Source: an uncultured Lachnospiraceae bacterium
GTDB taxonomy: Bacteria > Bacillota > Clostridia > Lachnospirales > Lachnospiraceae
DNA length: 29,986 bases
Direction of reading: 5' to 3'
NCBI GenBank assembly: GCA_937965795.1
Contig: CALCMD010000002.1
Coordinates: forward strand, 1 to 29,986
Shown here: in pieces, positions 22,579 through 29,986 of the stretch
Numbering within the stretch: position 1 is the stretch's first letter
How the letters are laid out: each line of letters begins with the position of its first letter
Program-made: the position numbers and the translations under genes
The notes under the pieces: generated by a model
Seen by the model: the letters and a program-made list of their open reading frames with translations, nothing else
Databases searched by the model: none
What the model was told of the DNA's origin: nothing

Positions 22579-23649
22579 TTACGCAGCCTCCTTTTTCTTT
22601 AACAGACGCTTCAAGGAATATTTTTCCCTCAGTTCCAGGGACTTCGGACTCCAGTTAAAGAGCATCATAATAATCAGTACGATTGCATAGATCAGCATAC
22701 GATAATCGCTCAGGAAACGCAAAAGCTCAGGAAGCAGCGTCAGAATAACCGCCGCAATCATGGAGCCCCGGATGCTTCCGATTCCTCCGAGAACCACGTA
22801 TACCAGAATCATGATCGACATATTGTATCCAAAGTTTTTCGGCTGTGCGGAAAGCGTTGCCAGGTTATGTGCGTACAGCACGCCCGCCACGCCTGCCAGG
22901 GATGCGGAAATCGTAAACGCCATCATTTTATATTTCGTAATATTAATACCGACAGATTCCGCCGCAATGCGGTTATCACGAATCGACATGATCGCGCGCC
23001 CGTCTCTGGAGTGAATCAGGTTCAGCACGATAAACAGGGTAATCAACAAAAGAATGATACCAATCAAAAAGGTAGAATCATTCGGCGTCCCCGTGATACC
23101 CTGCGGGCCGTTTATGATAACCGTACCCTCCGGCTCCAGATTCAGGGACATAGCGTCCTTCATGGAAAAATGAAATCCTCTGCTGTCCCTTCCGATAAAA
23201 AACACATTGATCAGATTCTTAATGATCTCGCCAAATGCCAGCGTCACGATTGCCAGGTAGTCGCCTCTCAGTCTCAGAACCGGAATCCCGATCAGGAAAC
23301 CAAAGAACGCCGCTGTGGCCGCTCCTACCAGGAGCGCCAGAAAAAAGCGCAGCCCTGCGACCGGAATCACATCTACCATACATTTTGAGAAAAAGGCACT
23401 GGAAAAAGCTCCCACGCACATGAACCCTGCATGTCCGAGACTCAGCTCCCCTAAAATTCCTACGACCAGGTTCAAAGATACTGCCAGAATCGCATAAACG
23501 CACAGCGGAACGAGAAGTCCCTTCATCAGACTGGAAACACTTCCGGCGGCCATCAGAATCTGTACAAGAATAAATGCTGCGATTACGATGCCATATGTAA
23601 TTAAATTACTTTTTGTTGTCTTATTCATTTTTATCTTTTTCGTTTTCAT
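22579..23649 (-). CDS. livM: Branched-chain amino acid ABC transporter permease LivM
   Basis: A 356-residue inner-membrane permease with about nine to ten hydrophobic segments. LivM-type marks are the long N-terminal region, LSLGHAGFMCVGAF (near 69-82), GDYLAIVTLAFGEI, GPQGITG and the cytoplasmic coupling loop SIRDNRIAAESVGIN. The C-terminus is highly basic (KRLLKKKEAA). Start is uncertain: the frame is open from a GTG at 23661 directly after the LivH stop, but the ATG at 23649 is preferred, with GGTGG eight to twelve bases upstream. Forms the transmembrane channel with LivH. Confidence 0.93.
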   Translation of the reverse strand: MKTKKIKMNKTTKSNLITYGIVIAAFILVQILMAAGSVSSLMKGLLVPLCVYAILAVSLNLVVGILGELSLGHAGFMCVGAFSSAFFSKCMVDVIPVAGLRFFLALLVGAATAAFFGFLIGIPVLRLRGDYLAIVTLAFGEIIKNLINVFFIGRDSRGFHFSMKDAMSLNLEPEGTVIINGPQGITGTPNDSTFLIGIILLLITLFIVLNLIHSRDGRAIMSIRDNRIAAESVGINITKYKMMAFTISASLAGVAGVLYAHNLATLSAQPKNFGYNMSIMILVYVVLGGIGSIRGSMIAAVILTLLPELLRFLSDYRMLIYAIVLIIMMLFNWSPKSLELREKYSLKRLLKKKEAA

Positions 23650-23661
23650 CCTCGCCACCAC

Positions 23662-24546
23662 CTATACTTTCTCTTGTACCTGTTTGCCCAGAATTCCGGT
23701 AGGTTTCACCAGCAACACCACGATCAGTACCGCAAACACGATTGCATCCGCCATCTGAGATGAAATATAAGCTTTGCCCAGAATTTCAATCACGCCCAGA
23801 AGAATTCCCCCGATCATGGCTCCCGGAATGGAACCGATTCCGCCGAATACGGCGGCCACGAAAGCCTTAATGCCAGGCATAGCGCCGGTATACGGCGTCA
23901 GGGACGGATATGCGGAACACAGCAGCACGCTTGCGATCGCTGCCAGCGCTGAGCCAATCGCAAAGGTAAGGGCGATTGTTCCGTTTACATTGATACCCAT
24001 AAGCTGAGCGGCTCCTTTATCCTCGGAAACAGCAAGCATGGCCTGTCCTGCCTTTGATTTGTTAATAAACAGCGTCAGTCCCACCATGATAATGATGCAG
24101 GCAAGAATCGTCACGATCGTTTCCCCCGAAATCGTCAGTGCGCCGCCCGCCAGCACGACCGCCGGTACAGATACCACAGAAGTAAAGGATTTCGTGTCAG
24201 CGCCGAAAATCAGCAGCGCGACATTTTGTAAAAGATAGCTGACGCCAATCGCCGTAATCAGGACGGCAAGGGAAGAAGAAGCATTCCGAAGCGGCCTGTA
24301 TGCCACCCTCTCGATTACCACTCCCAGTACGGTACAGGAAATGACTGCCGCCAGGATTCCCAGCATCGGAGACATCCCCATCGAAGTCACGATCGTCAGC
24401 ACCACATAGCCGCCTACCATGATAATGTCACCGTGTGCGAAATTCAGCATCTTGGCAATTCCATACACCATCGTATAGCCCAGGGCAATGATTGCATACA
24501 CGCTTCCAAGACTGATACCATTAATTAAATAAGATATAAAACTCAT
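23662..24546 (-). CDS. livH: Branched-chain amino acid ABC transporter permease LivH
   Basis: A 294-residue permease with about eight hydrophobic segments. Marks are GSVYAIIALGYTMVYGI (about 14-30), MLNFAHGDIIMVGGY, the coupling loop VSEDKGAAQLMGIN and AAVFGGIGSIPGAMIGG. AGAGGGG precedes the ATG. It has its own promoter 32-61 bases upstream, separated from the receptor gene by a terminator, so the receptor is probably made in excess over the channel. Confidence 0.95.
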   Translation of the reverse strand: MSFISYLINGISLGSVYAIIALGYTMVYGIAKMLNFAHGDIIMVGGYVVLTIVTSMGMSPMLGILAAVISCTVLGVVIERVAYRPLRNASSSLAVLITAIGVSYLLQNVALLIFGADTKSFTSVVSVPAVVLAGGALTISGETIVTILACIIIMVGLTLFINKSKAGQAMLAVSEDKGAAQLMGINVNGTIALTFAIGSALAAIASVLLCSAYPSLTPYTGAMPGIKAFVAAVFGGIGSIPGAMIGGILLGVIEILGKAYISSQMADAIVFAVLIVVLLVKPTGILGKQVQEKV

Positions 24547-24577
24547 AGCGCACCCCTCTTAAAATATTTTTGGGAAT

Positions 24578-24607
24578 ATTATAGCACAGGAATCGTGCCC
24601 AGTTCAA
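24578..24607 (-). promoter_or_regulatory. Promoter for livHMGF
   Basis: On the minus strand TTGAAC (24602-24607) and, after 18 bases, a perfect TATAAT (24578-24583). The -35 lies inside one arm of the inverted repeat set described for 24600-24674. Confidence 0.7.
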
Positions 24608-24674
24608 CGGAAAAATGAAAAGTAACAGTTCCGTACGGGCCTTGCACATATATCCTGCATGGTTGAACTGTTAC
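24600..24674. repeat. Overlapping alternative inverted repeats upstream of livH
   Basis: GTAACAGTTC (24622-24631) pairs perfectly with GAACTGTTAC (24665-24674). CAGTTCAAC (24600-24608) pairs perfectly with GTTGAACTG (24662-24670). Both use the same central bases at 24665-24670, so the two pairings exclude each other. The set spans from the livK terminator to the livH -35 box. Confidence 0.65.
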
Positions 24675-24678
24675 CATG

Positions 24679-24707
24679 AAAAAAGGGGGCGCCCCTCGGC
24701 TCCCCCC
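24679..24707 (-). terminator. Terminator after the livK receptor gene
   Basis: On the minus strand a G-rich arm (GGGGGGAGCC), a short loop and GGCGCCCCC form a strong stem, followed by six T. It lies 13 bases after the receptor stop codon and probably lets only part of the transcript continue into livH. Confidence 0.85.
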
Positions 24708-24719
24708 TCTTTAGGTTTC

Positions 24720-25913
24720 CTACATTGCTTTATAAGCGCCGTCTGTAATTACGACTGCTTTCGGGTCCTTCGTAGGCTCGCCTGCCGCATCCCATGTGAT
24801 GCTTCCTGTCAGGCCGTCTACCGTAACCTCTGTCATCGCTTTCTTCATGCCCTCGCACAGATCCGATACGCTCATATCCGGCGTCAGGTTTGCTTTCTCT
24901 GCTGCTGCCTTGATCGCATACATTGCATCGTAAGCATCTGCGGCGAACTGATTCGGTGTATCCCCGTATTTCTCTACGAATGTTTTTACGAAATTCTGTG
25001 TCATCTCATCCTCAGCGTCCGCCGCAAACGGTGTCAGGAGCATTACGCCCTCCGCCAGGGATGTATCAAAGTTCTCTACTGCAAGAATTCCGTCCAGACC
25101 GTCGCATCCGAAGAATTTCGGTGCAAAGCCCATCGTGCTTGCCTGTTTCAGAATCAGGGAAGCCTCCGTATAGTAGATCGGAAGGAATACCAGCTCTGCG
25201 CCGGCGTCCTTTGCTTTCTGGAGCTGTACGGAGAAGTCCGTCTTATTATCTGCCGTAAATGCTTCTGCCGCTACGATTTCAAAGTTCTGGTTCGCTGCCT
25301 CGCCTGCGAACTTCTCATAGATACCGGAAGAATATACATCTGAGCTGTCGTAGATAACCGCTACTTTGGAAGCCAGTGCGTTCTCGCCGATATACTGAGC
25401 GGAAGCGATACCCTGGTTCGGGTCAGAGAAGCATACGCGGAAAGCATTGTCATACTGGATGCTCTCTACTGCGGAACCGGATGGTGTGAGCTGGAACATA
25501 TTGTCCTCATGCGTTTTCTCAACAACTGCCGTACATGGTGCGGATGTAACCGTACCAACCAGCATCTGCATTCCCCAGTCCTTCAGGGAATTGTAAGCGT
25601 TTACGGATTTCTCTGCATCATGCTCGTCGTCCTCAAAGGATACCTCTACCTGGTAACCGTTGATACCGCCTGCTGCGTTAATCTCCTCTGCCGCCATCTC
25701 GATTGCGTTCTTTACCGCCTGTCCATACACTGCCGCACCGCCTGTCGTAGGTCCGATACCGCCAATCTTAAATGCACCTTCTGTAGAAGCTGCTGCCTGT
25801 GTTCCGTCACTTGCTGCGTTCGTCTCAGCATCCTTGCTGCCGCATCCTGCCAGCGCTGCCACTACCATAGACGCTGCTGCAACAAGCGCTGCCGCCTGTT
25901 TAAATTTCTTCAT
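24720..25913 (-). CDS. livK: Branched-chain amino acid-type ABC transporter substrate-binding lipoprotein
   Basis: A 397-residue periplasmic-binding-like lipoprotein (type I fold, Leu/Ile/Val receptor family). The ATG at 25913 is chosen: AAGGAGG lies eight bases before it, and the protein then starts with a lipoprotein signal peptide ending in the lipobox LAGC with Cys24. Mature-domain marks are KIGGIGPTTGGAAVYGQAVKNA, INGYQVEVSFEDDEHDAEKSV, the ligand-site-like TPSGSA and the hinge stretch KVAVIYDSSDVYSSGIYEKF. The longer open frame adds 50 codons without a usable start. The likely ligand is a branched-chain or other neutral amino acid; the exact substrate cannot be read from sequence. A consensus promoter precedes it and a terminator follows. 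Confidence 0.94.
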   Translation of the reverse strand: MKKFKQAAALVAAASMVVAALAGCGSKDAETNAASDGTQAAASTEGAFKIGGIGPTTGGAAVYGQAVKNAIEMAAEEINAAGGINGYQVEVSFEDDEHDAEKSVNAYNSLKDWGMQMLVGTVTSAPCTAVVEKTHEDNMFQLTPSGSAVESIQYDNAFRVCFSDPNQGIASAQYIGENALASKVAVIYDSSDVYSSGIYEKFAGEAANQNFEIVAAEAFTADNKTDFSVQLQKAKDAGAELVFLPIYYTEASLILKQASTMGFAPKFFGCDGLDGILAVENFDTSLAEGVMLLTPFAADAEDEMTQNFVKTFVEKYGDTPNQFAADAYDAMYAIKAAAEKANLTPDMSVSDLCEGMKKAMTEVTVDGLTGSITWDAAGEPTKDPKAVVITDGAYKAM

Positions 25914-25985
25914 AATACTTTTCCTCCTTCTTAAATTTACGCGTTCCACGCATTTTCCCGGATTTCTTCTGAAATCTTGGAAATA

Positions 25986-26014
25986 ATAATACGCTGGATT
26001 ATTTTCTTTGTCAA
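25986..26014 (-). promoter_or_regulatory. Consensus promoter for livK
   Basis: On the minus strand TTGACA (26009-26014), a 17-base spacer and TATTAT (25986-25991). The 5' leader would be about 65 bases. Confidence 0.8.
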
Positions 26015-26044
26015 TACCTCTTTTGCCCAAAATTAAAGGCAAAC

Positions 26045-26069
26045 GTAACAGTTCAGGCTTCACTGTTAC
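26045..26069. repeat. Perfect inverted repeat GTAACAGT / ACTGTTAC
   Basis: Arms at 26045-26052 and 26062-26069 with a 9-base centre. It spans the stop codon of the deacylase gene and lies 31 bases upstream of the livK -35 box. It could be a weak terminator for proS-deacylase (a T-rich stretch follows) or an operator. The same arm sequence appears upstream of livH. Confidence 0.6.
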
Positions 26070-26608
26070 AGAGAAACTGCTATATATTCACACCCTATAT
26101 ATGGAAGAAACTTCTCCAGCAGATCCTGGGTTCGTATCTTCAGGCTGGAGGTATTGATGCAGGGATGGCACCCCAGATACTCCGATTCCAGAATCTCCCG
26201 GTCGATCAGCAGGCGTACCCTGTGATTTTCGTCATTCATCAGCCCCAGAACCGTCACGGAGCCGGGCGTCAGATTCATAAATTCCTCCAGAAACGCCTCT
26301 CCCGCAAAGGACAGCCTGGCGCTTCCGATCTGGGCGGAAAGCTCCTTCGTCCGAAAGGATTTTTCACCCGGCATCAGAAGAAGGTAAAAGTCTGTTTTCT
26401 GCCGGTTGCACAGGAACAGATTCTTACACATTTCCACACCCAGAAGCGCATCAATCTCCCGGCACGCCTCGATCGTAGGCGCCACCTCATGATCTACCCT
26501 TACATACGGAATCCCAAGCTTTTCCAGCAGATCATAGACCGCCATCTCCTTTGGCAGACGGCCGGCGGTGTCCGGACGGCCCGTATAAAGTGTTCTGTCA
26601 ATATTCAT
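26066..26608 (-). CDS. Trans-acting prolyl-tRNA deacylase (YbaK/ProX family)
   Basis: A 180-residue editing protein that hydrolyses mischarged tRNAPro (Ala or Cys attached). Family marks are HEVAPTIEAC (near 40), the catalytic-type Lys62 in CKNLFLCN, LLLMPGEKSF, GSVTVLGL (about 116-123) and the C-terminal CHPCINTSSLKI. The ATG at 26608 is chosen because GAGGAG lies nine bases upstream and the length then equals that of the family; earlier ATG codons sit on top of the ribosome site or inside proS. It follows proS by 31 bases in the same direction. Since this ProRS has no insertion editing domain, the neighbour supplies proofreading in trans. Resembles the PrdX/ProX proteins of Clostridia; specificity for Ala versus Cys is not decided by sequence alone. 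Confidence 0.88.
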   Translation of the reverse strand: MNIDRTLYTGRPDTAGRLPKEMAVYDLLEKLGIPYVRVDHEVAPTIEACREIDALLGVEMCKNLFLCNRQKTDFYLLLMPGEKSFRTKELSAQIGSARLSFAGEAFLEEFMNLTPGSVTVLGLMNDENHRVRLLIDREILESEYLGCHPCINTSSLKIRTQDLLEKFLPYIGCEYIAVSL

Positions 26609-26639
26609 GCTGTCCATCTCCTCTATAGAAAACCTGCTT

Positions 26640-28079
26640 TTAATATGCTTTTCCCCAATATACCATCTTCTTGGCAGGCTTTCCGCAATATACGCACGTA
26701 TCTGCGAATTCTTCCTGCTCAAACGGGATGCAGCGTGAGGTCACGCCCACTTCTTCCTTCATTGCGTCCTCACATTCCTGGCATCCGCACCACATCGCTT
26801 TGATAAAGCCCGGTTTGTTTTCCGCAAGGTCTTTCATCTCTTCCAGATTTTTCGCCACATAGGTATGCGCATCTCTGTGCGCCCTTGCCCGCTCCAGCAT
26901 TTCCTTCTGCATCAGATTGAGAACCTCCGGAACCTTTGCCGCCAGCTCATCGATCGGCGTCACGATCTTTTCTCTGGTATCGCGGCGGACGATGACTGCC
27001 TGTCCTGCGGCAATATCTTTCGGCCCCAGCTCCACACGCAGCGGGAAGCCTCTCATTTCCTGCTCCGAGAACTTCCATCCCGGACTCTTATCCGAATCAT
27101 CCAGTCTGGTACGGATACCTGCCGCGTGCAGCGCTTCCGCTACCTCGTTTGCCTTATCCAGCACGCCCTCTTTTTTCTGCTGGATTGGAACGATAACGAC
27201 CTGTGTGGGTGCGATTCTCGGAGGAAGCACCAGACCGCTGTTGTCTCCGTGCACCATGATGATCGCGCCAATCATACGGGTCGTCATGCCCCATGAGGTC
27301 TGATGGACATATTTCAGCTTATTATCCTTATCTGCGAACTGGATGCCAAACGCTTTGGCAAATCCGTCTCCGAAGTTATGGCTGGTTCCCGACTGAAGCG
27401 CCTTTCCGTCGTGCATCAAAGATTCTATCGTATAGGTAGCTTCCGCTCCCGCAAATTTCTCTTTGTCCGTTTTTCTTCCCTTTACCACCGGGATTGCCAG
27501 CACTTCTTCACAGAAATCCGCATAGACGTTTAACATCTGCACCGTTCTCTCTTCCGCTTCCTCTGCCGTCGCGTGAGCGGTGTGCCCTTCCTGCCACAGA
27601 AATTCCCTGGAACGAAGAAACGGCCTCGTCGTCTTTTCCCAGCGAACCACAGAACACCACTGATTGTACACCTTCGGCAGATCCCGGTAAGAGTGGATGT
27701 CATTTGCATAAAAATCACAGAACAACGTCTCAGAAGTCGGTCTTACACAGAGCCTTTCCTGAAGCGGCTCCAGTCCCCCGTGCGTCACCCATGCGACTTC
27801 CGGCGCGAAGCCTTCCACATGATCTTTCTCCTTTTGGAGCAGGCTCTCCGGAATAAACATCGGAAGGTATACATTCTGTACGCCCGTCTCCTTAAATCTG
27901 AGGTCCAGCTCACGCTGAATATTTTCCCAGATTGCATAGCCTGCCGGCTTGATCACCATACATCCCTTTACACTAGTGTAATCAATCAGCTCCGCTTTCT
28001 TCACCACATCCGTGTACCACTGTGCAAAATCTTCTTCCATAGAAGTAATCGCTTCCACAAGTTTCCTGTCGTTTGCCAT
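26640..28079 (-). CDS. proS: Prolyl-tRNA synthetase, archaeal/eukaryotic-like type
   Basis: A 479-residue class II synthetase that charges tRNAPro with proline. Visible parts are LIDYTSVKGCMVIKP near 31, the proline/ATP pocket CVRPTSETLF (about 111-120), motif 2 RWEKTTRPFLRSREFLWQEG (about 146-165), GTSHNFGDGFAKAF (about 231-244) and motif 3 SGLVLPPRIAPTQVV (about 281-295). No editing insert separates motifs 2 and 3. The anticodon-binding domain follows, then a zinc-type tail with CGCQEC, SRC and CVYC and the usual terminal Tyr (WGKAY). The ATG at 28079 is chosen because the family N-terminus begins there and purine-rich AGGAG lies upstream; an 11-codon in-frame extension would start inside the T-box terminator. 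It is controlled by the T-box leader directly upstream. Confidence 0.96.
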   Translation of the reverse strand: MANDRKLVEAITSMEEDFAQWYTDVVKKAELIDYTSVKGCMVIKPAGYAIWENIQRELDLRFKETGVQNVYLPMFIPESLLQKEKDHVEGFAPEVAWVTHGGLEPLQERLCVRPTSETLFCDFYANDIHSYRDLPKVYNQWCSVVRWEKTTRPFLRSREFLWQEGHTAHATAEEAEERTVQMLNVYADFCEEVLAIPVVKGRKTDKEKFAGAEATYTIESLMHDGKALQSGTSHNFGDGFAKAFGIQFADKDNKLKYVHQTSWGMTTRMIGAIIMVHGDNSGLVLPPRIAPTQVVIVPIQQKKEGVLDKANEVAEALHAAGIRTRLDDSDKSPGWKFSEQEMRGFPLRVELGPKDIAAGQAVIVRRDTREKIVTPIDELAAKVPEVLNLMQKEMLERARAHRDAHTYVAKNLEEMKDLAENKPGFIKAMWCGCQECEDAMKEEVGVTSRCIPFEQEEFADTCVYCGKPAKKMVYWGKAY

Positions 28080-28094
28080 TTCCTTTTCTCCTTT

Positions 28095-28352
28095 TCCTTT
28101 TTTCATACACAAAGGCCCCAGCCCTCATGCTTGTGCATAGGGACCGAGGCCATAAAGTCATCGGCGGTACCACCCTAATTAACAGCTTCCTTTCGCTGCT
28201 CTCTCCTCTGCCGTTAACGCCGGCTAACGCCGTATTTTCATACGGGACTCCGAGGCAGGTTCCATCCGCTTCCGTCAGAAATCTCGCACCAGTGATTTCC
28301 TCTCTGAGGGCTTCACCGGATGTACTAATCCTCTTCTTCGTCATCTTCTCTC
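28095..28352 (-). promoter_or_regulatory. T-box riboswitch leader of proS (probable proline specifier)
   Basis: The minus-strand RNA contains the T-box core TAATTAGGGTGGTACCGC (around 28165-28182), followed by a terminator hairpin, with Stem I elements upstream (AGAGAGGAA, GGTGCGAGA). In the specifier-loop context GGAACCTGCC, CCT at 28257-28259 is the best candidate specifier and codes for proline. Known T-box action: uncharged tRNAPro pairs with specifier and T-box, stabilises the antiterminator and switches on proS-deacylase. This leader fills the only stretch above 300 bases without a gene (28080-28400). Confidence 0.9.
28108..28151 (-). terminator. T-box terminator hairpin before proS
   Basis: On the minus strand GGCCTCGGTCCCTATGC pairs imperfectly with GCATGAGGGCTGGGGCC, followed by TTT. 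It competes with the antiterminator formed by the T-box core. Confidence 0.8.
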
Positions 28353-28358
28353 TCAGAT

Positions 28359-28387
28359 AGTCTATTTCAAAATCCGGGAAATGTCAA
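28359..28387 (-). promoter_or_regulatory. Promoter of the proS T-box transcript
   Basis: On the minus strand a perfect TTGACA (28382-28387), 17 bases, then TAGACT (28359-28364). It lies directly after the end of the lipoprotein gene. Confidence 0.75.
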
Positions 28388-28400
28388 GAGCCGCTGTCTT

Positions 28401-29747
28401 CTAATACCCGGAAAATCCACTCTGCGCCTCTACATTATAGAGTCCAAACATCGGCAATGCGGTTTTCTGCGACAGTCCGAAAATCCATGAAACATATTCT
28501 TCCGAAAGAGATGCTACCGGCGCGTCCGGAAGGTAAAACTCAAATGTCGTTCCGCCCTCTATCCCATAAGGCTCGGATGCGACGTACCTTACCTGATCCC
28601 CGTCGATCCATTCTTCCCCCGCAGGTTTTTCTGTATTGCAATGCTCCAGTTTCATCGTGTATGTGTTATCATCTTTCTTCTGAATATCTGTAAACTTTCC
28701 CGCGAACTCACTGACATAAACCGTAGCCTGGTATCCTTCTCCACTTTCCCCCATGTTGCTGTCATGATACGCTCCTGTAAATGTGCCGTCCGGATACAAA
28801 GTAAGCTCCGTCCCCCATGCGCCTGCACCGCTCGAAAATCCCAGAGTGAGAGGCCCGGAGAAAGGAAGCGTCTGTGCGCCGGAAGGCTCTGTAACCAGCA
28901 GATGACGCATAATCGCTCCCTGGGTCATGCTTATGCACTCCACCGTGTCCAGCTTATTTACGAGCAGTTCCGGTCCGTAATTATCATTATATAAGATCAT
29001 TTGCTTCATCCCATCAACGAGTTGTTTCGCCTGGGCGTCATACTCTTCTTTTGACACATTCTTTCCATTTACAGTATACTCGCCAATCCTGTCAGTATAA
29101 TCCTCATTGGGATATTCGTACAGAGTCAGCAGCTTACTGGTTTGCAGATTTCCATCTTTGTCACAATCAAAACTACAGTAATACGCATCCTCACTTTCAT
29201 CCGCAATGCTATAGTATCCATAGCAGACGTCATCCATCCCTTTAAACAGGTAATAAACAGAGCCACCGGCCGCCTGAACGTCCCATTCCCTCGAATAGAT
29301 CTGTTTTGCCCTGCCATCCTCTCCGAGCGTATAAATATTCAGGTTCGCACAATAGGTATTATCCCTGTTCCGGCACATCATAAACAGCTCCGGTACGTCA
29401 TCCCCTGTAATATCTGTGACTGCATACGGCGTCTGTTCCCGCACTGCTTTTGCCATTCCATCTGCATAATCCAGGCCATACTGCCAGTTATAATCCCCGC
29501 ACTCATAGAAATACTGCTTCACGACTTCACTGTATGCCTCCCTGTAATCCGGCGCCTCTGCCAGCGCTTCCGTTTCCGACGTTTTCGTCAACTGCTCTGT
29601 CTCCGTCGCTTCGGATTCTCCTGCCATTTCCGTCAGGCTCATGCTTTCCTTTTCCGTCTGTACATCATGGGAGGGCATCTTTTCCTTTCCACATCCAGTC
29701 AGTAAAAGTCCAACTATCACCGCCATCAGAAGTTTTCCTGTTTTCAT
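28401..29747 (-). CDS. Lipoprotein of unrecognised function
   Basis: A 448-residue exported lipoprotein. The ATG at 29747 gives a signal peptide with lipobox LLTGC (Cys19), and AGGAGAG lies about ten bases upstream; an 11-codon in-frame extension would spoil the signal. After an acidic, Ser/Thr/Glu-rich linker (about 22-65), a first domain (about 66-260) contains an FG-GAP-like segment, TDITGDDVPELFMM (111-124), and YCSFDCDKDGNL (190-201) resembling calcium loops. A second, beta-rich part (about 295-420) has GTELTLYPDGTFTGAYHDS. I do not recognise a named family; this two-part layout occurs in uncharacterised Firmicutes lipoproteins. It is expected on the outer face of the membrane, perhaps binding a ligand or cation. 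It is transcribed alone, with no clear terminator before the proS promoter. Confidence 0.85.
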   Translation of the reverse strand: MKTGKLLMAVIVGLLLTGCGKEKMPSHDVQTEKESMSLTEMAGESEATETEQLTKTSETEALAEAPDYREAYSEVVKQYFYECGDYNWQYGLDYADGMAKAVREQTPYAVTDITGDDVPELFMMCRNRDNTYCANLNIYTLGEDGRAKQIYSREWDVQAAGGSVYYLFKGMDDVCYGYYSIADESEDAYYCSFDCDKDGNLQTSKLLTLYEYPNEDYTDRIGEYTVNGKNVSKEEYDAQAKQLVDGMKQMILYNDNYGPELLVNKLDTVECISMTQGAIMRHLLVTEPSGAQTLPFSGPLTLGFSSGAGAWGTELTLYPDGTFTGAYHDSNMGESGEGYQATVYVSEFAGKFTDIQKKDDNTYTMKLEHCNTEKPAGEEWIDGDQVRYVASEPYGIEGGTTFEFYLPDAPVASLSEEYVSWIFGLSQKTALPMFGLYNVEAQSGFSGY

Positions 29748-29814
29748 AACCTTAATCTCTCCTTTCTTCTCTGCACGCACAAAAACCAGCGCTTTCCATA
29801 TTCCTCACAACTTT

Positions 29815-29820
29815 ATTATA
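29815..29820 (-). promoter_or_regulatory. Putative -10 box for the lipoprotein gene
   Basis: A perfect TATAAT on the minus strand, 68 bases before the start codon. At 17 bases upstream only TGTGCA is found (three of six for -35), so the promoter is tentative. Confidence 0.4.
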
Positions 29821-29986
29821 ACGCTTCCTTTTCTTTCTGCACAGAACTTTTCTTTTCAAAAAAGAGAAAATTTTTACTTCTTAATCTCCTCTAATGCAGA
29901 CATTCTCCTGTTTCATTTTTCAAAAATATACGCTATAATAAAAATAATGTTTTCACAGTCTCAGCAGCAAGTGCTTCGACCTGTTC

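Noticed and set aside
21785..22690. Open frame of 301 codons on the plus strand
   Set aside because: Antisense to livG and the end of livM; no protein-like features.
26048..26056. ACAGTTCAG as an AgrA/LytTR-type binding half-site
   Set aside because: It fits the half-site pattern, but no second direct repeat occurs at the spacing LytTR dimers need; the palindrome explanation is better.
27982..28344. 120-codon minus-strand frame upstream of proS
   Set aside because: It runs through the T-box leader and its terminator and into proS in another frame; the RNA structure explains the conservation.
29928..29986. Plus-strand promoter with TATAAT at 29934-29939
   Set aside because: No -35 at the usual distance and no gene visible before the window ends; AT-rich sequence makes this hexamer unremarkable.

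Overview
The window reads as chromosomal DNA of a Gram-positive anaerobe of the class Clostridia, most likely Lachnospiraceae. The reasons are mid-range GC, strong AGGAGG-type ribosome binding sites, intrinsic terminators, a T-box leader before proS, an archaeal/eukaryotic-type ProRS without editing domain, a LytTR/GHKL two-component pair, and TerD/TelA/YceG genes laid out as in Firmicutes. Genus assignment is inference. I saw no phage genes, insertion sequences, CRISPR arrays, rRNA or tRNA.

Region 1 (1-8063): a very large secreted multidomain protein (minus strand, C-terminus outside the window) is preceded by a small receiver-like protein that lacks the phospho-acceptor Asp. Divergent from them is a LytTR response regulator/GHKL histidine kinase operon. 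The roughly 210-base divergent control region holds a TTGACA promoter, a start-proximal terminator-like hairpin, a run of eight G between Shine-Dalgarno and start codon, and a perfect palindrome between the two promoters.

Region 2 (8053-20346, all minus strand): a 'Ter' stress module. In transcription order it encodes a PRTase-TRSP protein, a StiP-type PRTase with a PELOTA-like C-terminus, a CitE-like C-C lyase, YceG, TelA, three TerD paralogues, a P-type Ca2+ ATPase and a HAD phosphatase. This matches the Ter-associated 'biosynthetic module' predicted by comparative genomics to make a nucleoside-like metabolite. TerC is absent, and a Ca2+ pump follows the TerD genes. At least two promoters are visible, before the PRTase gene and before yceG.

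Region 3 (20398-26014, minus strand): a branched-chain amino acid-type ABC transporter (lipoprotein receptor, LivH, LivM, LivG, LivF) followed by a cytidylate-kinase-like gene. The receptor gene has a consensus promoter and its own terminator, livH has a second promoter, and both promoters carry related GTAACAGT inverted repeats nearby.

Region 4 (26045-28387, minus strand): a consensus promoter, a T-box leader with a probable proline specifier, proS, and a trans-acting prolyl-tRNA deacylase, together forming a proline-charging and proofreading unit. Region 5 (28401-29986) holds one lipoprotein gene of unrecognised function and its upstream region. Most of the window is densely coding; the only gene-free stretch above 300 bases is the proS leader.
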